Below, piece by piece: positions 9,456-15,844 of a DNA stretch of 35,012 bases (positions are counted from its first letter, which is position 1; each line of letters starts with the position of its first letter). This DNA comes from an uncultured Pseudomonadota bacterium (GTDB taxonomy: Bacteria > Pseudomonadota > Gammaproteobacteria > Xanthomonadales > Wenzhouxiangellaceae), in assembly GCA_937138395.1 (NCBI GenBank), contig CAKZPB010000013.1, positions 1-35,012 of the forward strand. The letters run 5' to 3'. The notes below the pieces were generated by a model. It ran no database searches. It was not told where the DNA came from and was given only the letters and a program-made list of their open reading frames with translations. The translations under genes were made by a program, and so were the position numbers.

Positions 9456-9671
9456 TCAGGTTTCCGTCCAGTCGAACACTTCATCCACGGTTCGTGAGAA
9501 TTCACGTGCAATACGAAATGCGGTTTCCAGCGACGGGGAGTAGCGGTTCTGCTCGATTGCAATGATCGTCTGGCGCGTGACGCCGACGGCATCAGCCAGT
9601 GCGGCCTGGGTCAGGCCATGCGCTTTTCGCAGATTGGCGATCTGATTGTCGATCGGATGTTTTTTGCCCAC
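9456..9671 (-). CDS. XRE-family helix-turn-helix regulator
   Basis: A 71-residue DNA-binding protein that is almost only one HTH domain: NQIANLRKAHGLTQAALADA, then VGVTRQTIIAIEQNRYSPSL, then FRIAREFSRTVDEVF. This matches the small Cro/C1-type regulators (YozG/YgzD-like) that end shortly after a DEVF motif. I start at the GTG at 9671, five nt after the stop of the upstream membrane-protein gene; a second GTG at 9707 would give 83 residues and a 31-nt overlap. Neither has a clear Shine-Dalgarno, so translational coupling is likely. It is probably co-transcribed with the membrane protein, and the inverted repeat at 10145-10174 is its likely operator. Confidence 0.85.
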   Translation of the reverse strand: MGKKHPIDNQIANLRKAHGLTQAALADAVGVTRQTIIAIEQNRYSPSLETAFRIAREFSRTVDEVFDWTET

Positions 9672-9676
9672 GGTGT

Positions 9677-10096
9677 TCAGCGCGTCCGGTACAGCACAAT
9701 CTGGCACGCGTACTCGACAATCGTGCTGACAATCAGGCTTGCAAAGACGGCGTAAAACAGCAAGTGCCCGTTATAGGTGAACAGGTACAGTGCAAGTGAA
9801 AAAATCACGCCGGCACCGATGACCAAGCCCGACCAGTGGCCAGCCCGCTGGTGAATCAATCGCTCGCGCTCGTCAAGCGGTGCATTGGCATCTTTCGGAC
9901 TGAACAAGGCGATCAGGAGGTGCCCAACGACGGCGATGACAATCAGTGCAACGGTATAAATCACGATCAACGGCAATAACGGCGGGGCCAGTTGGCCCAG
10001 TTTGTTGGACAGCGAAACGATGACGGCAAAATACATTCCGCTGGTACCGAGCAATGCTGTGGTCATGATCCATGCAGATTTTTCATGAAAGGGCAT
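9677..10096 (-). CDS. Four-helix membrane protein paired with XRE regulator
   Basis: A 139-residue inner-membrane protein starting MPFHEKSAWIM. Four hydrophobic segments lie at about residues 10-32, 42-67, 92-110 and 114-133. A hydrophilic loop between the second and third contains PLDERERLIHQRAG. The same loop motif (DERE..I) occurs in small uncharacterised membrane proteins encoded next to XRE regulators; I know no function for them. The frame is open to an ATG at 10183, but that would place the promoter inside the gene, so the ATG at 10096 is chosen, about 32 nt after the -10 box. First gene of a two-gene unit with the XRE regulator. Confidence 0.75.
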   Translation of the reverse strand: MPFHEKSAWIMTTALLGTSGMYFAVIVSLSNKLGQLAPPLLPLIVIYTVALIVIAVVGHLLIALFSPKDANAPLDERERLIHQRAGHWSGLVIGAGVIFSLALYLFTYNGHLLFYAVFASLIVSTIVEYACQIVLYRTR

Positions 10097-10127
10097 GATA
10101 GAAGTTCCGATGTAAAAAATTTCATAC

Positions 10128-10156
10128 ATTATGCTTTGTGCATCACGATATGTCAA
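10128..10156 (-). promoter_or_regulatory. Sigma-70 promoter of the membrane protein/XRE unit
   Basis: On the minus strand a perfect -35 TTGACA (10156-10151) is followed after exactly 17 nt by CATAAT (10133-10128), five of six matches to TATAAT. It lies about 32 nt upstream of the ATG at 10096. Confidence 0.8.
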
Positions 10157-10174
10157 ATATTTTTTACATATCGT
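10145..10174. promoter_or_regulatory. Inverted repeat, candidate operator over the -35 box
   Basis: The arms ACGATATGT (10145-10153) and ACATATCGT (10166-10174) are a perfect 9-bp inverted repeat with a 12-nt AT-rich spacer. The left arm overlaps the -35 hexamer of the minus-strand promoter, so a bound dimer would block RNA polymerase. The XRE protein of the same unit is the obvious candidate binder (inference). Confidence 0.65.
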
Positions 10175-10283
10175 AAATTTCATTTCAATGCTCGCAAGGA
10201 CCGCTTGCTCTATAAACCCGAATCGAGCTGTACGCGTGGATTCGGCTAAACTAAGCCTTGTTCATTAATTTGGAGTGATTCTG

Positions 10284-10868
10284 ATGGAATGGATTTTCCT
10301 CGGGCTGCTGGTTGCAGCCGCGCTCTATGCGGTCGGGATTTACAACCGTCTCGTGTCGGCGCGCAATATGTACAAGAATGCGTTTGCGCAGATCGACGTT
10401 CAATTGACGCGTCGTTATGACCTGATACCGAATCTGGTCGAAGTGGCCAAGAAGTACATGGCACACGAGAAAGACACGCTCGAAGCGGTGATCCAGGCGC
10501 GTAATGCTGCTGTCGGTGGATTGAAGCAGGCTTCAGCCGACCCGACCGATCCCAAAGCGATGCAGCAGCTGGAGCAGGCCGAACAGGGTTTATCTGGCGC
10601 ACTGGGCCGTCTGTTTGCCTTGTCGGAAGCCTATCCGGATCTGAAGGCCAATGAAAACATGATGCAGTTGTCTGAAGAAATTACGGCAACTGAAAACAAG
10701 GTGGCGTTTTCTCGCCAGGCCTATAACGATGCAGTCATGCAGTACAACATTCTGCGCGAGACCGTGCCGAACAACTTCATTGCCGGCCCGTTCGGATTTA
10801 CCCCGGCACAGTTGCTGGAAATCGAAGACCCGGCCAAGCGCGAAGCCGTTCAAGTCGATTTTGGCTGA
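10284..10868 (+). CDS. LemA family protein
   Basis: A 194-residue protein anchored by one N-terminal membrane helix (about residues 1-20, FLGLLVAAALYAVGIYNRLV). The helical-bundle LemA domain follows, with the family signature YNRLVSARNMYKNAFAQIDV and QLTRRYDLIPNLVEVAKKYM, then the conserved tail FPNNFIAG-like NNFIAGPFGF. LemA proteins have no settled biochemical role; in bacteria they often sit next to membrane metallopeptidases or TPM-domain proteins. The start ATG at 10284 has TGGAG eight nt upstream; a GTG three codons earlier is less likely because it overlaps that site. The M48 peptidase gene starts 40 nt downstream, so the two probably form an operon. Confidence 0.93.
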   Translation: MEWIFLGLLVAAALYAVGIYNRLVSARNMYKNAFAQIDVQLTRRYDLIPNLVEVAKKYMAHEKDTLEAVIQARNAAVGGLKQASADPTDPKAMQQLEQAEQGLSGALGRLFALSEAYPDLKANENMMQLSEEITATENKVAFSRQAYNDAVMQYNILRETVPNNFIAGPFGFTPAQLLEIEDPAKREAVQVDFG

Positions 10869-10908
10869 ACGCTGTGCGGTCGAATGAGCCGCACCGGTAA
10901 GTGAAGCC

Positions 10909-12840
10909 ATGAATTTCTTCGAGAATCAGGCCCGGGCACGCCGCCAGTCAAAACGACTGGTAGTGTTATTCAGCCTGGCCGTGCTGTTCACGATGGTGGC
11001 AATGACCCTGGTTGCCATCCTCATTTTCGGGCGGGTCAATGTCGAAGCCGGCTGGTTTTCGGCAGAGTTCTGGTCAAACAATGGCCACATCATTCTGCTG
11101 ACCAGTATTGCCACCGGCGGCGTGATTGCTGTCGGCAGCCTTTTCCGGACGTTGGATCTGCGCGATGGTGGTCCCCAGGTCGCCCGTGAGTTGGGCGGTA
11201 CCGAGGTGGATGGTTCGACCACCGATCCGCTGCGTCGGCGATTGCTGAACGTGGTTGAAGAAATGGCTATTGCTTCTGGCGTGCCGGTACCGGCGGTATT
11301 CGTGCTGGAACACGAGGAGGGCATCAATGCGTTTGCGGCGGGCTGGTCGCCGTCCGACGCGGCCGTAGCGGTAACCCGAGGGGCGCTGGAAAGTCTTTCC
11401 CGGCACGAGCTGCAGGGCGTGATCGCGCACGAGTTCAGCCATGTATTCAATGGTGATATGCGGCTGAATATTCGTTTGATGGGCGTACTGTTCGGCATTT
11501 TGATGCTGGCACTGATCGGCCGCAAGATGATTCACGGCATGCGCATGAGCAGCAATCGAGATGGTGCCGCTTTTGCGTTGGTGGGCGTGGCGATTCTGGT
11601 GGTTGGCTATATCGGGCTGTTTTTTGGTCGCTGGATCAAGTCAGCCGTATCGCGACAGCGCGAATACCTGGCCGATGCGTCAGCCGTTCAGTTCACGCGC
11701 AGCAAAGATGGCCTGGGCGGTGCGCTGAAAAAAATCGGAGCGCTGACCACCGGCTCGCGCCTGGTCGTCAATACCGAAGAAATTGGCCACATGCTGTTTG
11801 CAACGGGTTTCAATGCCCAGATGTTCGCGACCCATCCGCCCCTGGTCCGGCGGATCCAAGCCGTTGATCCGGCTTTTCACCCCACCGAATTCAAGCAGAT
11901 TGGCGAGCAGATGCTCGAGGACCGTCGTGCCCGTCGCTTTGCCCGTGAGCAGCAGGCCCTGGAGGAAGAAGAGCAGCAGGCGATTGCAGACCGTGGACCG
12001 GGTGGCTTGCCGCTGGATCCAGATACCCTGATCGATCAGATCGGGCAGCCAAACGCAACGCAGCTGATGCTGGTCGCTGCACTGCTGGCTGAGGTGCCCG
12101 AGCCGCTTGAAAAAGCCGCACACTCGGACGAATGGGCCGTCGATGTATTGTTGTATCTGCTGTTGTCACATGACATTGAGCAGCGGGAAGACCAGTTGTT
12201 ATTGATTGCCGAGCAGCGCGGTAGCGAGAGCGAACAGCAGGTCAACGCTTTGTTTCAACTGCAGCCAGAACTCCCGGTGCGGCTGCGTCTGCCGATCATG
12301 GAAATGGCTTTTCCGAATCTGCGACGACGGCCGGAGGCGGAATTGGTTGCGCTGATGAATCTGATTGAACAGCTGATTGATATCGATGGCCATGTGGAGG
12401 TGTTCGAGTATGTCATGGCCCGACTATTGAATCGCGAAATCGAGGACAGCCTGACGCCAAGTCACTCACGGCCATCCGGCGATGCGAGGCTGAATGACTA
12501 TCAAGCCGCCTGGTCGGATCTGCTGGCGATAGTTGCCATGCACGGGCAGGAACACGAGGTTGGCGAAGCCCATGCAGCCTATCAAAAGGCGGCAAAGTAC
12601 ATTTCGAGTGATCAGGCTGAAGCCCCGGAAATCGAATTCAACCAAATCATGCAAGACTGGCCGCAGCGCCTGGACCAGGCATTTTTGGCGTTGGCTCGAT
12701 TGAAGCTGGAAGATAAACAGACCTTGATCGAGGCATTGCTGGAGTGTGTTCGTCATGACGGCAAGATCGTCACGGTCGAATACGAGTTGCTGCGCCTGGT
12801 TGCCGGCGTGTTGCGGGTGCCGCTGCCCATCGCGGCCTGA
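10909..12840 (+). CDS. M48 family membrane zinc metallopeptidase with long C-terminal extension
   Basis: A 643-residue HtpX-like inner-membrane peptidase. Two N-terminal helices (about 17-40 and 60-80) precede the catalytic domain with the HEFSH zinc motif (H174, E175, H178). Two more helices follow (about 188-206 and 220-240), then REYLAD (251-256) with the third zinc ligand. HtpX-type enzymes are near 290 residues; here some 300 extra residues follow. They are acidic, Gln/Glu-rich and probably helical. The last 60 (YELLRLVAGVLRVPLPI region) with ALLECVRHDGKIVTVEYELL resemble a TerB-like helical bundle (low certainty). It follows LemA by 40 nt; the pair may act in membrane protein quality control. 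Confidence 0.92.
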   Translation: MNFFENQARARRQSKRLVVLFSLAVLFTMVAMTLVAILIFGRVNVEAGWFSAEFWSNNGHIILLTSIATGGVIAVGSLFRTLDLRDGGPQVARELGGTEVDGSTTDPLRRRLLNVVEEMAIASGVPVPAVFVLEHEEGINAFAAGWSPSDAAVAVTRGALESLSRHELQGVIAHEFSHVFNGDMRLNIRLMGVLFGILMLALIGRKMIHGMRMSSNRDGAAFALVGVAILVVGYIGLFFGRWIKSAVSRQREYLADASAVQFTRSKDGLGGALKKIGALTTGSRLVVNTEEIGHMLFATGFNAQMFATHPPLVRRIQAVDPAFHPTEFKQIGEQMLEDRRARRFAREQQALEEEEQQAIADRGPGGLPLDPDTLIDQIGQPNATQLMLVAALLAEVPEPLEKAAHSDEWAVDVLLYLLLSHDIEQREDQLLLIAEQRGSESEQQVNALFQLQPELPVRLRLPIMEMAFPNLRRRPEAELVALMNLIEQLIDIDGHVEVFEYVMARLLNREIEDSLTPSHSRPSGDARLNDYQAAWSDLLAIVAMHGQEHEVGEAHAAYQKAAKYISSDQAEAPEIEFNQIMQDWPQRLDQAFLALARLKLEDKQTLIEALLECVRHDGKIVTVEYELLRLVAGVLRVPLPIAA

Positions 12841-12865
12841 GTCGGCGACTGCCGACCCATCAACA

Positions 12866-12890
12866 AACGGCCTGACTGGATCAGGCCGTT
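12866..12890. terminator. Hairpin between convergent genes, probable bidirectional terminator
   Basis: A perfect 10-bp stem (AACGGCCTGA at 12866-12875, TCAGGCCGTT at 12881-12890, loop CTGGA) lies 25 nt after the M48 stop and 16 nt from the stop of the facing His-rich gene. The T-tract is poor on both strands, so it is only a probable terminator. Confidence 0.6.
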
Positions 12891-12906
12891 GGTCTACCTG
12901 GTCGCG

Positions 12907-13452
12907 TTAATGACGACGTCGATGGGGCCCGTGATGGCCCTGTGAGTGTTGACCACGGTAGTGACCAGAATAATGACGGCTGAGGCGCCCATCGTGTCGA
13001 AGCTGGTTCAGCTTCCGATCCCGCTTGCGGATTTCGCTGCGGATCTTGTCGGGTCGGGCATCCATCGCCCAGCGGAAATGCCGCTTGTAGCCGGTACGCC
13101 AGCGCGGGTGGTCTGAATAGTAACCGTACCATCGTGCTTCCCGGGCCTGATCCACTGCCCTTGACGCGTAACGATGCGCACGATTCCGACGTTCGGCTTG
13201 CCAGACATCATGCCGTCGATTCTTTTGGCCATGATGGTGACGATCGCGGTAATGGTCTCGTCGCCAGTATTCATTTTCAGGGTAACCATAGCCTGGTCCA
13301 TAACCGCGCTCATGATGAGCGGGCTTGTGCCCATGGTGCCCCTTCGCCTCAGTGACTCCAGGACCAATGGCCACCAGTCCTGCGACCATCGCGAATAGCA
13401 TCCATACGCGGGGTAAGGCCGGTTTGTTTGTATTGACATGAATCGTATGCAT
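12907..13452 (-). CDS. Exported His/Arg/Tyr-rich basic protein, unknown function
   Basis: A 181-residue protein of no family I recognise. Residues 1-36 form a signal peptide (basic start, hydrophobic WMLFAMVAGLVAIGPGV, likely cut after VTEA). The mature part is low-complexity: HHGHKPAHHERGYGPGYGY, DRHHHGQKNRRHD, a central Tyr/Trp/Arg segment, a charged helix-like stretch (PDKIRSEIRKRDRKLNQLR) and a His-rich tail ending HGPHRRRH. Such composition is compatible with metal binding or with binding polyanions, but that is inference. The start is well supported: AAGGAG sits 7 nt upstream of the ATG at 13452. Convergent with the M48 gene; no close partner. Confidence 0.72.
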   Translation of the reverse strand: MHTIHVNTNKPALPRVWMLFAMVAGLVAIGPGVTEAKGHHGHKPAHHERGYGPGYGYPENEYWRRDHYRDRHHHGQKNRRHDVWQAERRNRAHRYASRAVDQAREARWYGYYSDHPRWRTGYKRHFRWAMDARPDKIRSEIRKRDRKLNQLRHDGRLSRHYSGHYRGQHSQGHHGPHRRRH

Positions 13453-13727
13453 CTCGCGCTCCTTTTGGTTGAGTGCGGGTCCAGTATCAATACATGGGTT
13501 AAATCCAGGCTGAACTGAGGATTCATCAGGGGTTCAGATAAAAATTTCGATGTAAATAGAAAAGCTGTGGTCTTTTAGTTGAATGCAGTTCGTCATTGAT
13601 TGCTGACCTGTGAATGATTCAATCGTCGAAAGCATTTCGCCGCTTGCCTTCGGCGGCTAATGACTGGCTATTTAATTTGCTCTAAAGTCAATGGCAGTTC
13701 CGCCGCCCGCTGTGCGGGCTGATGCGT

Positions 13728-13751
13728 CCTACTTTTGTGATCAAAAGTAGG
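13728..13751. repeat. Perfect 10-bp palindromic hairpin CCTACTTTTG/CAAAAGTAGG
   Basis: Arms 13728-13737 and 13742-13751 with loop TGAT. Just before it is a GCCCGC/GCGGGC hairpin (13705-13719) and just after it a CCCGGC/GCCGGG hairpin (13777-13791). I recall similar motifs in intergenic regions of other gammaproteobacteria, which suggests a repeat family. Confidence 0.7.
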
Positions 13752-13808
13752 CAAAACTCTTTCCGTGACTTCACCGCCCGGCTGCGCCGGGTCCCCTGCA
13801 GTGCTCAG

Positions 13809-13884
13809 CTTGTTATGACAATCAGGCGGGGCGAAAAGAACTCGCTAACGCTCAGACACCTTTTCGCCCGATTGTCATCACAAG
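13809..13884. repeat. Long imperfect inverted repeat
   Basis: The left arm 13809-13838 (CTTGTTATGACAATC then GGCGAAAAG) matches the reverse complement of the right arm 13860-13884 over about 24 positions, with one mismatch and a 5-nt insertion in the left arm. The loop is 21 nt. It would fold into a strong hairpin as RNA or as a cruciform. Confidence 0.7.
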
Positions 13885-14152
13885 CGCCGCCCGTCTCTCC
13901 GCGCGTCGGCGGATCACACGCTCATTATGGTCAAAAGCAAAGTCAAAACCAATCAAGATTCTTGCTCAAGTCGAACGGTCAGTCTTTAATCGCTTTTAGT
14001 TACAAACCAACTCAAAAGCCAAGCTTATAAGCCAAACAGGTTAAGCGATTGCATCCCACGATCCGAAAAGCGTAAACAAAGGCACGAACCGAATGATTGC
14101 CCTGATCCGATAGAAAGCACACCCGATGGCTGTTTAAAAGCGAATTTTTTTG

Positions 14153-14182
14153 CTGACTTTTTTGGCAAGACAAAAAAGTCAG
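14153..14182. repeat. Perfect 11-bp inverted repeat CTGACTTTTTT/AAAAAAGTCAG
   Basis: Arms 14153-14163 and 14172-14182, loop GGCAAGAC. It has the T-tract character of a bidirectional hairpin but no gene ends close by, so it is listed as a repeat rather than a terminator. Confidence 0.65.
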
Positions 14183-14367
14183 TCGCATCAGCTCACGCAG
14201 TGAGCGGCGAAACGCCTTAGATTTTGAATTTCTCCACTTAAGCAATTGAAGCTGCTATTAGCTTCAAAAGCGTTAGGCGAAAGGATTTTGTTTTCAGAAG
14301 CAATCTGAAAATGCTGGTAGTTTGCCTACTAAGCCACCCGCAGAATCTGTCTAAGAAAAGAATATAG

Positions 14368-15336
14368 TTATGGTGTTTCTGTTATCACGCGCCCACGGTT
14401 ACGTGCGCGAAGCGTGATCCACAAAACGCCCAAAATAACCAGTCCACCACCGACCAGCAAGCGCGGTCCCGGGCGATCGCCCCATAACCATATGCTCAAT
14501 CCAACGGCCAGGATCGGTACGGTTAACAGATAGGGTGTAATTCGATTGACTTCATGTCGCTGGATCAGCCAGTAAAACAGACCATGCCCAATAATCGAGG
14601 CACCGATTGCAGAATACAGAAGTCCTTTCCAGGCTGAAGTCTGAAACACCTTTGCCGGGTCATTCAAAAACCCGGGCTCCAACAGCCAGCCGGCAAAGGC
14701 CAGTGGAAAAATTGACAGCAACGCATTCCATGCCTGGAAGCTGAGCATGCCGACGCCTTGTATCCGGCGCATGAAGATGGTGCCCAGGGCTAGGCAGAAG
14801 GCCGAGGCCAGCACCAGTAGGACGACATCGAGTTGTGTCAACACCAGCGGGTCCAAGCCGACGATCAGCACACCAAGAAAAGCCAGGCTAATGCCGCTAC
14901 TGGTCCGCCAGCCGATGCGCTCCTTGAGCATGATCACGGCCAGTAGCGTGGTCAGCGGCACATAGACTTGCATCAGAATCGCAATCGATGCGATATCCAC
15001 GGAACGGTCCAGTGCCATGAAAACGAGTCCGAAATGCAATGCACCCATCCCGAGGCAGGCCATCGTCAAGTTGAACCATTGGCCTGATACCGGCCTGCGA
15101 ATCCAGGGCAAGAGCAGCGCCAGCACAACAACAAAACGCAGCAACGTGAATTCTAGACCGGATAAATATTGCACGGCACTGGCCGCGGCGATGAAATTCC
15201 CGGCCCAGATCAGGCAGATCAGAGTTAGTGCCAGTGTGTGCAGGGCAGGCATTGCTTGTCGTGTTCTCTGATCGTCCAATAGAAGGGGCGGGAGCGGTGC
15301 CGGTGTGATTTCAGTCCCGGCGTACAGCCCGCTCAT
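14368..15336 (-). CDS. EamA family (DMT superfamily) transporter
   Basis: A 322-residue inner-membrane protein with ten predicted helices in two five-helix EamA repeats. Typical features are IWAGNFIAAASAVQYLSG in the first helix, FTLLRFVVVLALLLPW, LKERIGWRTSSGISLAFLGV at the end of repeat one, and in repeat two GHGLFYWLIQRHEVNRITPY and GGGLVILGVLWITLRARN. The family exports metabolites and amino acids; the substrate cannot be told. The ATG at 15336 has GAGG a few nt upstream and gives a 28-residue Pro/Leu-rich leader; the ATG at 15252 (MPALHTLALT) matches the usual EamA start and is a fair alternative. It ends at the hairpin-rich region. Divergent from the small ORF at 15571. Confidence 0.92.
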   Translation of the reverse strand: MSGLYAGTEITPAPLPPLLLDDQRTRQAMPALHTLALTLICLIWAGNFIAAASAVQYLSGLEFTLLRFVVVLALLLPWIRRPVSGQWFNLTMACLGMGALHFGLVFMALDRSVDIASIAILMQVYVPLTTLLAVIMLKERIGWRTSSGISLAFLGVLIVGLDPLVLTQLDVVLLVLASAFCLALGTIFMRRIQGVGMLSFQAWNALLSIFPLAFAGWLLEPGFLNDPAKVFQTSAWKGLLYSAIGASIIGHGLFYWLIQRHEVNRITPYLLTVPILAVGLSIWLWGDRPGPRLLVGGGLVILGVLWITLRARNRGRVITETP

Positions 15337-15570
15337 TTTGCCTCAAACGAATCGGTTGAAGTGACCAATCAAGGAATCGAGTTGACCGAAAGTGTCACTT
15401 CAGCACAGCTGTTGGACGTTGAATGGGCATATAAGTTATTGATTTTTCGTTTGAAAGAATCCTGTCTCGACGTTTGGTCCGATTTTTGCATACACAGGCT
15501 GAACCCAACAAGTTCGTCAAACGACATGTTGAAAAGAAATCATCTTAAACAAGCACAGGAGCGGCCGGAC

Positions 15571-15708
15571 ATGGAACTCAACAGTATCGAAATGAGCACA
15601 TTGGACGCCATGGTAGTTGAGCAGGATTTACTGGAGTGGCTGCAGGACGATGAAGACGTGGAAACGTACGAAGAAGCCAATGTCCAGGCGATCGCAGGCC
15701 ACGCCTGA
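15571..15708 (+). CDS. Small acidic protein, 45 residues, unknown
   Basis: The ATG at 15571 is preceded by AGGAG with a 9-nt spacer. It encodes a 45-residue, strongly acidic peptide (MELNSIEMSTLDAMVVEQDL, then LLEWLQDDEDVETYEEAN), probably helical and cytoplasmic, with no signal peptide or Cys. I recognise no family. The frame is open upstream to a GTG at 15361, but the 70 added residues look random. A strong intrinsic terminator follows at 15812. Good ribosome binding site plus terminator supports a real gene; lack of any known homologue keeps it tentative. Confidence 0.5.
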   Translation: MELNSIEMSTLDAMVVEQDLLEWLQDDEDVETYEEANVQAIAGHA

Positions 15709-15811
15709 GCCGACAGGCTAACGAAATACTACGGGGAAGGGGAACCTGAGAGTCGCGGCCGAAGTGGGGTTCGGGCTGCAACTGCCTGGCAAGTATTGCA
15801 GGCCAAGGAAG

Positions 15812-15844
15812 AAACGCGCCATCCTAGCTGGCGCGTTTTTTTAT
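15812..15844. terminator. Bidirectional terminator between the small ORF and glmS
   Basis: A 10-bp stem (AAACGCGCCA 15812-15821, TGGCGCGTTT 15829-15838, loop TCCTAGC) runs into nine Ts on the plus strand (15836-15844). It abuts the glmS stop on the minus strand, where the hairpin is followed by TTTCTTCCTT, so it can serve both directions. Confidence 0.88.

Larger units (their letters stand above)
13453..14367. other. Hairpin-rich gene-free region
   Basis: About 915 nt with no ORF I believe. ORFs of 77 to 102 codons exist (13722-14030 plus, 14012-14245 minus), but they run through palindromes and have low-complexity Ser/Arg/Gln-rich translations. The region contains at least six hairpins: 13705-13719, 13728-13751, 13777-13791, 13809-13884, 14153-14182 and a TTTTCAGA/TCTGAAAA stem near 14292-14312. 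This is the look of interspersed intergenic repeats rather than a lost gene. Confidence 0.65.

Noticed and set aside
13722-14245. ORFs of 102 (plus) and 77 (minus) codons
   Set aside because: They are built from palindromic repeats, have no ribosome binding site and resemble spurious ORFs of intergenic repeats.
15361-15570. GTG-started 115-codon version of the small acidic ORF
   Set aside because: The added 70 residues lack a ribosome binding site and look random, while the internal ATG has AGGAG.
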